DNA of 18,053 nt from Saccoglossus kowalevskii (Eukaryota > Hemichordata > Enteropneusta > Harrimaniidae), in the NCBI RefSeq assembly GCF_000003605.2, contig NW_003119457.1:9243-27295 (forward strand), given 5' to 3'. Within the stretch, counting starts at the first letter, position 1; every line of letters begins with the position of its first letter. The notes beneath the pieces were generated by a model that made no database searches, was not told the DNA's origin, and saw only the letters and a program-made list of their open reading frames with translations. Positions 9,653 through 18,053 of the stretch are shown here, in pieces. The position numbers and the translations under genes were made by a program.

Positions 9653-11902
9653 ATGTCTCGAAGTGCCGGTACACTGATAACCACACACAATGCTGCGTAT
9701 ATTCCACCCAGATTAATGCCAGGGTAAGTGTGGCTTAGATTAATAATAACTGTTACAGCGGGCGCAAGATATTTACGTACACCTCATTTCCGCACCTGGT
9801 AGGCGACTACCGAGGCACTTTGCAACATCGTCAGACACTTTCCTCAGCAGATATGCCTTTGATATGTGGGCACGAGCAGAGACCACATAGTTGAACTATT
9901 CCATTGCTTTGTAAATCAATGCTGTGTAACACTTGAAACACAAAACTGGGAATGAACATAAAAGACGAAATTCGATAAACTCAACGATTTCTTGTCGATT
10001 TCTTCAGTCGACGACGGCCGCTACTCTTGTCTGAACGTATCCAACCGGTTTTTGAATAGTAATATCATTGATTCATCATTGTATAGTAAACGATGAGTTC
10101 AAATCAAAGACTGCATTCAAAACTAAACTGTACTCACGAGGATAATTTAGGTTTTTGAATTATATGTTTATATTACGAGGTTTATCATTTTCGTGAAACG
10201 TTCAAAATAGAATTTATTTATTAAATGAATGAGCATAAGCATGCAATAAATTGTAGTTTTGATTAACTGTCGCATAGGCGGGTATGTATTGTAACCATAG
10301 GAGAGTGTCTGGGGATATTGCAAAGTCTCGCGGTAATTGCCCACCAAGTGCGGGAGTTGTATCTAAATATCTCGCACCCTATGTAGTCACTTGTCTTTAT
10401 CATAGTTCCAGTAATGGGTAGCTCGGCTACCCTCTATTATTTTGTTTTGTAGTCCACCATTTTAAACCTAACTTCAGGCTAACATTTTCACTCATCTTTT
10501 CTATTATGCTAATGTAACTTACGTCAGCATAAAGGGACACAAAAAAACAGATGTGAACACGACAAATAAATTGTTTATTGAGAGCGTACATGAATATTTA
10601 GTTACTATAACTCTGTCTTAACAACTGTCTAATAAGACAAGTTCAGAATTATTTTAATTTCATATTCAAACTCCGTGTTTTTCTGTGTTTGTAATTATTT
10701 CCATCACTTCAGTTGGATGAGTGAATATAATATATATTAAAGGTAAAAAACTAGCAGATGAGAAACACATTTGGAATTCCAGAAAAATGGTTTGAATGAT
10801 GTGATATTTAAAGCACTTTCACTTGAGAGGGACATTGGTATATAAATTCACCCAGCACCATTGATACATCATATGGTAAACAACACAAATTACATCTTAT
10901 TGACTTGTATACTATGTTTGATCACATGACAGATACCGAGGTCATTGCCCCACCACAAAATATGACTATGGGGAAACATATGGACATGCTACAGCCAAAT
11001 ATTTTCAGGACTACAGGTCTGCTGTCTTAAACAATAGTAGAAGTAATTATTCCAAAGGAGGCCAGTTTCCAACACTTTATTCACATAATCCAGACCTAGT
11101 AATGAGTGCAAGAGATCGTACTCGTGAACGTTACAGAACAGCGCCCAAATATCAACTAAACAATGTCCAGTATGACAGAATGGATGAGTTAGAGGGATTT
11201 GAAAAGGTAAATTTTATTTTATTGAAATTGAGTTAATTTTATTTATTTATCAATATTTTTTCAAATTCTGTTTTAATGGTAATACACAGCATGGATATTG
11301 TTAATTGTGAATATTTATAAATATCAATTCAAACTTTTATGCATGGCTATTTGAATGAAGCTTATGGTAATTTTAAAATTATGTTTGACAAACAGCTTTT
11401 AATTGGTATTTTTAAATACCAATACTTAAAAGTATTTCTAAATTAATCATAAACAACATTGAGGGGTAATCCAAAATACATGGTAAGATATATTTTTAGC
11501 TAGCTGTGTAATTTAAATTCACTGATTTGGCACTGTGTATTTGTTTGTGTACTTGAACATGAACTGATTTTTCTGGTAGTTGTAATTTTTAACACATGCA
11601 TGAAGACATTATGTTTATCAGTAATATTACACACTAGAGGCTAAAGAAATATATTTGCTTCTGGTCCAAATACATGGTACATGCCATGAAATGTTTCCTA
11701 TTACAATATTTTGGCACCCTCCCAAAAAATAAATGTGTGATATTGACACGCCAATTTAACTGTCTTCCAAATAATTCTATTCGTAGCTATCGCAGCAACA
11801 TCGTGAACATTACAAAGACAGAACAGAAACAGTCCAACGTGTAGATTACTTTATGCTACCTAGAAAAGCTGAAGATCAGTTTAAGAAACCAACTGCCTAT
11901 TT
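9653..11902 (+). CDS. CIMIP2C: CIMIP2C (FAM166C) ciliary microtubule inner protein, exons 1-3 of a longer gene
   Basis: Three exons are visible: 9653-9723, 10933-11206 and 11787-11902. The joined frame encodes 153 residues plus two bases of a codon. Residues 1-24 (MSRSAGTLI...[12 protein letters not shown]) and the following [41 protein letters not shown] and QRVDYF blocks align co-linearly with vertebrate FAM166C/C2orf70. PGYxG followed by a GxTYG-type motif is the CIMIP2-family signature. The start is fixed by an in-frame TAG at 9629-9631 and by matching the family N-terminus. Members are small, disordered or extended proteins in the lumen of axonemal doublet microtubules of cilia and sperm flagella. 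They lack enzymatic motifs. The human protein is about 201 residues, so roughly 45 C-terminal residues are missing. The exon ends at GTAAGT, and simple read-through would stop after one more codon (TAA at 11904-11906). I favour splicing to an exon outside the window. Confidence 0.9.
9724..10932 (+). other. CIMIP2C intron 1 (phase 2)
   Basis: The donor is GG|GTAAGTG at 9724 and the acceptor is CATGACAG| ending at 10932. The split codon restores Gly24. The intron is about 1.2 kb and holds no other recognised gene. It contains a perfect small hairpin (GGGTAGC-TCG-GCTACCC, 10416-10432). The acceptor polypyrimidine tract is weak, but the frame and the family alignment continue exactly across the junction. 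Confidence 0.88.
10416..10432. repeat. Perfect 7-bp hairpin in intron 1
   Basis: The arms GGGTAGC and GCTACCC are separated by a TCG triloop. The hairpin is G+C-rich against an AT-rich background. It could be part of an old repeat or a folded RNA element, and no function is assigned. Confidence 0.7.
11207..11786 (+). other. CIMIP2C intron 2 (phase 0)
   Basis: The donor is GAAAAG|GTAAAT and the acceptor is TCTATTCGTAG|C. Exon 2 contributes one base of Gly24 plus 91 complete codons and ends on a codon boundary. The 580-bp intron is AT-rich with no recognised feature. Confidence 0.88.
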
Positions 11903-12867
11903 GTAAGTAAAGTGCACCGTTTGCTGTGGAGTGACCATAACATGGGTTTGCAGTGATCCTTGCTACCACTATTAACACAAAGATTAGCATGGCTTCCTCA
12001 ATCAATAATCAATGATATGGATGCAGACAACTGGATTACACAGTGCATGACATATTTCTATAAGCCTTCTCGTCACCATGCTGTCTAATACCCAATAGAC
12101 CATTTTTTGTTTACTGCGAGATCCTGCATTAAACATAAAATAGAATATATATAAAGAACAAATGAAGGACATAGCATCCTAGTGGCATCAAAACGTTGTA
12201 GGGGATTTGACAGATGCTATTTTTGGGAGTATTTCCACATTTAATAATATGCTATACACATTTGATGATGGCCAATTTAGAGTAAGGATATATCGCCATA
12301 CTCTAGCTTTTCTGAAAGATATGTATTTTGACATTGAACTATAAAGAAATTCATGTTTTTGAGGCAGATGTCTGATCCATATCTTTTATGCATTACGCAA
12401 GATCTCATAGTGAACAGAAAATCACCAATTTTCAAAATTATTTGTGCTTTGAGTCAAGCAGATATCATACATTGCTCTCAGGTTTAATATCTTGAATAAA
12501 AAACAGATACAGAGCTAATATATTGTTAAAGTGGCAATGGTGATGAGTTGGTTGCTGTGGTGACAGTTGCTAAAATAGGGGTGTGAAACATAAAAAAAAA
12601 AGATATTGGAACATGTAGAAAGTGATGTTGTATGTATGCAGTTTCATACCCATATTTTAACTGTTTTATTTGTCATTAGCAGAATGAAAGCTTAATATAG
12701 ATGTATTTGTACACCAAAGATTTATGCAAATTTCTTGTAATGATTGTATTGTCAAGGCCGTGTGACATGTAAATATTTATATGAATCAAGCATACATACA
12801 CTGACTGCACCAATCACTCATAAATTATATGCTATAAGTTCTATCTATTAAGTGCACTGCATACCTC
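11903..12867 (+). other. Probable start of CIMIP2C intron 3, no other feature
   Basis: The sequence opens with a consensus donor GTAAGTAAAG directly after TATTT of exon 3. I searched by eye for the expected continuation (a Lys-rich KKKW-like motif followed by a conserved SGKR-type motif) and did not see it here or further downstream. No gene, RNA or transposon end was recognised in this stretch. Confidence 0.5.
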
Positions 12868-13039
12868 TAACATAGTATATTTATATCATTTTCATATCAT
12901 AGTGTATCATATCCATGCCATAGTATATAATATTCATAATATAATATAGTATATCCTATCCATAACATAGTATATCATATTCATAACCTAGTGTATCATA
13001 TCCTTGCCATAGTATATTGTATCCATAACATAGTATATC
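12868..13039. repeat. 21-bp tandem repeat, left part
   Basis: Degenerate 21-bp monomers of the form CATAACATAGTATATCATATT are most regular from about 12958 onward. The array stops at 13039, where a transposon is inserted, and resumes at 16239. A 21-bp period gives seven-residue repeats without stop codons in some frames, which explains the spurious ORFs over it. Confidence 0.9.
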
Positions 13040-13480
13040 CAGTGTTCTCCCCGAGTTGATTTGGTAGGGCGGGCCACCAAGGTAAAATCATACGCCGCCA
13101 GGCTAAATATCGTGCTGCCAAGGTAAAATTCGCCATGCTTAAATGACCAAATATAATCCCGCATAAGTATAAGTGTTTTAATACATTAGTGAGAGGTGGC
13201 ATTTTACGTGAACAAGAACATGCACTAAGAAGGAAAAGCAAGCCGGAGTCGAAACAGGGTGTATCATGGACTTAGTACAACATGCGCTGCGACAACTGTG
13301 TAATCGTCGACATCATTTTGGGGCGCAATTGAACTTAAAGTACTTTGCGAAACTTGCTACACGGCGATGCTGACATCAAGTGTAAGTTGACCAAAGTTTG
13401 ACCCCAAGTCACGCACTGAACTGGTGTGTTACCTTAGCAAGCTTTTTCTTTCATGGTCTGCGCGTCCATTTAGCAAAATT

Positions 13481-13518
13481 GTTATTACCGGCGGTATATC
13501 CGGCGGCTCTGTAATAAC
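13481..13518. repeat. Inverted repeat enclosing a CCGGCGG duplication
   Basis: Perfect 8-bp arms GTTATTAC (13481-13488) and GTAATAAC (13511-13518) flank a short segment holding CCGGCGG twice (13488-13494 and 13500-13506), 12 bp apart. It lies inside the transposon's left half. The spacing of about one helical turn suggests a paired protein-binding site or a hairpin. Confidence 0.8.
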
Positions 13519-13982
13519 ACAACTTGGATGCAACTCTGTTTTGGCTTTGAATACTTCAACATCGTTTACTTAGTGTGCTGCTTTTCGAATAACGCAAATA
13601 TGTTTTAATTCACAAATACCAGGAACGTGAAGAGTTAACTGAAAGGCAACGTCGCTTTTGAAAAAAACAACACGTCAATGCAAGATTATGTGTGCAAGGT
13701 TAGATTTATGGGATGTACATGATCGCTTTTTTAATAATCATGTCGCACGTGAAACACACAAGACATTTTAGTTTGTCCATTTCTTGTTTACCGATCTTGA
13801 ACATTTTGTCTGGAATACAGACAAAGAATAAACATTAATCAACAGGAGGCTCAAATCAGGAAGGCTCGGCTATTTTAAACTTTATTTAAGTGCAATAAAC
13901 ATAAGTGAATTGTATGAACGAGTCATAATACTCGTAATACTTCGAAAGTTACGACTTTTACTTTTGGAATTGGTGATAAATA

Positions 13983-15230
13983 CCCTTACCAAATTGTCCG
14001 CCCCAATAGTATATTAATTGTATACATATTCTGTACAAAAAGTATACTTTTTTGAAATTGTTTACATTATTTGTATACAAAATTCATACATACAAGAAAA
14101 CAGCAGTACATTATTTGTATACACACTTTATACAAATTCATTAATGTATATTTGTTGTATACTAGAAATGTACAGACTTTTTGTATAGGATTCAATAATT
14201 TACAAAAATTGTACAAAATGTACAATATCATGACTAAGAAAAAAAGAGTAACCAAAAAAATTTATGTTAGAATCATGTCAGAATGAAGTATAATTTATGT
14301 ATACATTAATTGTACAAATTATTGACTTGGCATCTTGACAAATATTAGTATTATTTATGTATACATAGAATGTACAAAAATTGGAGTTAGAATCTGAATA
14401 AACTTAACTATGCTCAATAATACAATATATGTATACATAAACTGTACACAAATATGGAACTTAATATTCATAAGAGAGTATAAAAACATTTTTAACAGAT
14501 TAATTACAAGAATACTAATCTATATTTTTGGATATCAGTAAAATTATATTTTTACTACAGTTTACTAAAAGAATTCAGTCATTATAAGAAGAGTGTATAA
14601 CACATTTCCCACGAGAGTTGTTTAGAGTTTGCCTAATTTGCATATATTAAAAATTATCCTGTTTTGGCTCCTAACATGACTTATTGCCAATTTTATGAAC
14701 TTTTTTTTAATCAATTTAACTAAATTAAAATTTAATTTTCCATTATATATCTAGTTTTGGCATTTTCAGTTGAGGAAAATACAATGAAATAAATCAGTAT
14801 TACTCTCATCACAATCAGTTTGTTGTACATCCTTGGCTGACATGTATCTCAAACAGATACAACATAGGTTGTAAAAGAATGTACTATAGCCAGTCAGGTA
14901 AGCATAAACAATTGATAAATTGAAATCTAAATATGGGTAAATACAAATACATGCTGTTGTGTAATAAGACCATACACTAGCACAAATGAAACGCACAATG
15001 AAGTTGAATTTCATTTTGTTAAATAAATGCCCTATTTATGAATTGAGCTTTGTAAATTTTTTGTATACTATTTGTATAGTATTTGCATACCTTTTGTATA
15101 CAAATCTGTTCCAAATATAGGGTACTTCTTGTATACAAAAATTATACATAAAATGTACAAATTTATTCAGAATTTGTATACTTTTTGCACACAAAAAGTA
15201 TACATTTTGTCTAATGAATTTTGGTAAGGG
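13983..15230. mobile_element. Nested 1.25-kb non-autonomous element with GTATAC/TGTACA arrays
   Basis: The left end CCCTTACCAAATT and the reverse complement of the right end CCCTTACCAAAATT form short inverted termini. Inside, the sides (14020-14440 and 15060-15205) are packed with GTATAC palindromes (I count 13) and TGTACA/TGTACAAA words. The centre (about 14480-15050) is plain AT-rich DNA without a convincing gene. Dense subterminal repeats resemble transposase-binding arrays of non-autonomous DNA transposons. I found no clear target-site duplication, so boundaries and superfamily are uncertain. Confidence 0.6.
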
Positions 15231-16238
15231 CACATGCATAAAATGACAGAATAAGACATGTCAGTGTCACTTCCCGTCTGACACAGCTGTTTGGTTTGCG
15301 AAAGGCTTCTTTTACTTATCATAAATCCAAGGTGTTATTGTCAAACTGAATTGGTATATCTAAGAAACGAATGATTACCGAATTTGGACAAAAATCAAAG
15401 TACAATTTGTACGACTTTACGTTAGTCAGTATTTTATCGAATTGTATGTGAACTAAATGCACACATTTTTGCCAACAACGTAAGCAAAAAATGATACTTT
15501 GTAAGTCGCTCTGTATCATTCTAATAACTGTTGCAACGTGACTACATCATTTTTTTATATAATCAAAATGACATTGGACATAAAAAAAATACGTAGTTTT
15601 ATTTTTTATTGAAAATGTGAAACGTTCGCCCAAATTTAAATTCTGGAGTCTACAGATCTTTTCGACCAGCTTTGTTGCACACGCGATCACGTAACACAGA
15701 ACACTATTGTTCTCTTCATTTGCATGCAAACAAAGCTATCGAAGTTATTGAGCTGCTTCCGTTAACGCAAAGCTGACCTGCATTAACGAGGCGTTGGCAC
15801 GGTCCTAACGCAATTTTAAAGGACGACAGTTGACATGCCGCGTCCTGTTCAATATGGGACTCATAGCAACGTATACAACGCGTATAAAATACATTGTTTA
15901 TTTACATGAAATTTGAACACACGCTGCGCGACGACTACCATGCTTTAACATGGCGTTAACGTAAGTCAAGGTGTTAGGTAAGCAATAGACTGGCGCAGTC
16001 GGGCTATTAATTTGTTTTTATAGTTTAAATAAAATAAAAAAAATCTTATCGCTTTTTTCCATTGCCGGTGCATTTTACAATGAAAAATTGCCTTGAGGTT
16101 GCCGAGATTTATGCCGGGAAAACGTCCTAGATTGCATCTAAATTTCAAAACTTTTTCCGGACCCTCCCTTGCGGGTACACGCCTTTGGCGCTCGCATTTG
16201 GCCAGCCAGGCTAAATTTTCAACCCATGGAGAACACTG

Positions 16239-16440
16239 ATATCATATCCACAACATAGTATATCATATTCATAACATAGTGTTTCATATCTATGCCATAG
16301 TATATCATATCCCTAACAAAGTGTATCACATTCCTACCAACAACATATAGCAGTGTATCATAATCGTGACATAGTGTATCTACAAATAACATATGGTAGG
16401 ATATTTCTAGAACATAGTATATCCTGCCCAAACTCAAATA
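16239..16440. repeat. 21-bp tandem repeat, right part
   Basis: This continues the array at 12868-13039 with monomers such as CACAACATAGTATATCATATT and CATAACATAGTGTTTCATATC, and becomes irregular after about 16340. The minus-strand ORF over it (16219-16437) is a product of the seven-codon periodicity. Confidence 0.9.
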
Positions 16441-17041
16441 GTATGCAATCTATCAATATTATAGTACATAATTGCTTTAATATATCCTTCCCATTATAGC
16501 ACAGTACTTAATATAAAATACTATTTTTGCAACATTATTCTAATGCCTTATACACTTAAAGATTGCAGTAACGTAATTAAATATTAATACATGTAATGAG
16601 TGTGCCATGATTTTCTGTAAAACAAATTCTAATGTTATAGAAAGAACCCTGCCAACTTGTCTGACACTGTATTTAGGCGTGTGGGTGTACCCAGGGTTAG
16701 TTCAATGTCAATTACAAATACATTTAGATCATGTGACAGAATGTACATTATTATTATTTCCGCAAATTAGTATATTGTCAGAATGTTGTATTTTATATTT
16801 TATTGGAAGATAAATTCTTGCATTGTTGTATAGTTCCTCTCACAATGAATATTATAACAACAATTATGTTTTAGAATATAAATCAAGAAGAAATATTTTT
16901 AAAATCATGTTCTATACACATTGTAGTTTATATATAATAAATAAATTATGTTATGAAAAATGAACATTTATTTATTTAAGCTTCAAACTATCACATCGTT
17001 TCATATTGTTTTCACATACTTCTAGTACTAGTATTCTCCTC
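16441..17041. other. AT-rich stretch, no gene seen
   Basis: A 68-codon plus-strand ORF (16607-16813) has no recognisable motif and no splice context consistent with the upstream gene. Nothing else is supported. Confidence 0.4.
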
Positions 17042-17255
17042 TATTCTGTATACTAAAGTGGTAATGATAGTAATATCCATATTATGTATGTTACAGTATT
17101 AGTAATCAGCCATATTATGTATGCTACAGTACTACCCCTTATTCTGTATGGTATAGTACTAGTGATAGTAATATCCTTATTATGTGTGTTACAGTATTAG
17201 TAATCAGTCATATTCTGTATGCTACAGTACTGCCCCCTATTATGTATGGTAATAA
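17042..17255. repeat. 98-bp higher-order tandem repeat (38+33+27 bp subunits)
   Basis: The order is C (17042-17079), A (17080-17112), B (17113-17139), C (17140-17177), A (17178-17210), B (17211-17237) and a partial C (17238-17255). Each subunit begins TATT(A/C)TGT(A/G)TG or a close variant and contains an ACAGTA or AGTACTAG-like core. Subunit lengths are identical between the two complete periods, so this is a true higher-order repeat that grew by duplication of a trimer. Confidence 0.9.
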
Positions 17256-17396
17256 TAACAACCTTTTTTGATATTGTATCCCCTCTGGGATCTAGATTAG
17301 AATACAATAAGGATATCTGGAACAATAAAATACATAAGGAATAATAATAATAAAAAAAATAGTAAAATGAATAGTAATACTGTGAAAATATTATTA

Positions 17397-17427
<31 letters not shown>

Positions 17428-18053
17428 TTATTTTCATTTCTCTAAAGAAATATACCCCACTAACATGGGGGAACAGGTTACAATGCGAAAGTTACAGGCG
17501 TGACTTTAATCGCCTCAATAAAATAAAGTATTATATATATATACACATACACACACATATACAACTCATCTATTGGAGAACTTACACTAACAAATTATAT
17601 CTAATCTAAAAAGCTGTGTATACAAATCTTGCAATAATTTGGATGATTTCATGGTTATCCTGAGAAAAAATATATGTAAGTTTACGGATAGGCGAAAGGA
17701 ACTCGAATTGTGGTTCAATGCGGTTAATTCGATCAAAAAGCGGTTTTCGAATGTGGTTATATGCTGGACAAACTACCAGAAAATGAGTTTCATCTTCAAC
17801 AGCATCTATACATATTTGGCAGGTTCTATTTTCCACTGGAGTTCCATAATATCTACCGGTCTCAATGTGTAACTTATGATTAGAGCACCGGAGTTTAGTT
17901 AAAGCTTATCTGTACAGGGGAACACGAACGATATCCAAATAATTCTCATAAAAAATATTTGTTTTAAATTGGCGAAACATGTGTAACTTATTTCTACTAT
18001 TTGGGGATCTACGAACATCGTCAAATTAGCATCTTTCCAACTTTTGAAATAAC
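17397..18053 (-). mobile_element. Non-LTR retrotransposon 3' end, cut by window edge
   Basis: The minus-strand element has its ORF end at 17606 and then about 180 bp of 3' UTR, which includes a TA/CA dinucleotide run (17531-17560). It finishes in an (AAT)n tail (17397-17428 on the plus strand reads (TTA)n). It is unrelated to the retrotransposon at 822-1118 and 3853-5205. The 5' part lies beyond 18053. Confidence 0.75.
17606..18053 (-). pseudogene. LINE ORF C-terminus with CxxC...H...C zinc motif, broken
   Basis: Read from high to low coordinates it gives KTNIFYENYLDIVRVPLYR, an in-frame TAA (about 17910), then LTKLRCSNHKLHIETGR, YYGTPVENRTCQICIDAVED, ETHFLVVCPAY and NHIRKPLF, ending ...IIARFVYTAF. 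The LRCSNHxLxIETGR plus CxxC-x(9)-HFLxxCP pattern is the C-terminal zinc-knuckle region common in non-LTR retrotransposon polyproteins of aquatic animals. Upstream of about 18030 the frame is again disturbed. The GTG at 17836 is not a start codon: the frame is open upstream of it. Confidence 0.85.

Larger units (their letters stand above)
13040..16238. mobile_element. 3.2-kb non-autonomous DNA transposon, hAT-like ends, 5-bp target duplication
   Basis: The left terminus CAGTGTTCTCC and the reverse complement of the right terminus are identical for 11 bp and match at 17 of 20 positions. Both ends carry subterminal variants of a GCCAAGGTAAAAT / GCCAGGCTAAAT motif. The flanks repeat ATATC (13035-13039 and 16239-16243). 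Removing the element plus one ATATC restores the 21-bp tandem register exactly, which supports these boundaries. No transposase ORF is present. CAGTG ends recall hAT elements, but a 5-bp duplication is shorter than the usual 8 bp, so a hAT subgroup or another superfamily is possible. It contains a nested second element. Confidence 0.85.

Noticed and set aside
12996-13241. Minus-strand ORF of 81 codons across the left transposon end
   Set aside because: It crosses the tandem array and the terminal inverted repeat, and carries no transposase or other motif.
14067-14286. Overlapping ORFs on both strands within the nested element
   Set aside because: They translate the GTATAC/TGTACA arrays (Tyr, Ile and Cys-rich). 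This is low complexity with no domain.
16219-16437. Minus-strand ORF of 72 codons
   Set aside because: It shows a seven-residue periodicity that mirrors the 21-bp tandem repeat, so it is not a gene.
1-18053. CRISPR array, bacterial operon or defence system
   Set aside because: No spaced identical repeats with unique spacers and no prokaryotic genes are present. Introns, LINEs and microsatellites mark this as animal DNA.

Overview
The window is AT-rich metazoan nuclear DNA. It holds one split protein-coding gene among long non-coding stretches, microsatellites, decayed non-LTR retrotransposons and non-autonomous DNA transposons. No bacterial signature is present: no operons, no Shine-Dalgarno-led genes and almost no long ORFs. 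The repeat style and retrotransposon relatives suggest a marine invertebrate, plausibly a mollusc, but that assignment is an inference.

Layout. 1-820 is non-coding with an AAC/GAC microsatellite. 822-1118 is the 5'-truncated 3' end of a non-LTR retrotransposon on the minus strand. 1119-3850 is AT-rich and unexplained. 3853-5205 is a longer, also 5'-truncated copy of the same retrotransposon family, with a recognisable but broken reverse transcriptase. 5206-8430 is unexplained intergenic DNA. 8437-8794 looks like a MITE rich in palindromes. 8800-9100 is a CpG-richer, promoter-like patch carrying a near-perfect 52-bp duplication.

The gene at 9653-11902 (plus strand) is the ortholog of CIMIP2C (FAM166C), a ciliary doublet-microtubule inner protein. 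Three coding exons are visible (9653-9723, 10933-11206, 11787-11902), joined by GT-AG introns with consistent phases. They encode the first 153 residues. The last visible exon ends at a strong donor, and the conserved C-terminal part (about 45 residues in the human protein) was not found, so the final exon probably lies beyond the window. An RFX/X-box-like sequence 132 bp upstream of the ATG fits a ciliary gene.

If the gene does continue, everything from 11903 onward is intron 3. That stretch contains a 21-bp tandem array split by a 3,199-bp transposon (13040-16238) with TIRs starting CAGTGTTCTCC. The register of the array shows a 5-bp target-site duplication. A second element with CCCTTACCAAA ends and dense GTATAC/TGTACA arrays is nested inside it. 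Further on are a 98-bp higher-order tandem repeat (17042-17255) and, at the right edge, the C-terminal end of an unrelated minus-strand retrotransposon ORF.

I found no complete undescribed multigene system. The most informative items are the register-calibrated transposon insertion, the nested element with its palindrome arrays, and the duplicated promoter-like module.
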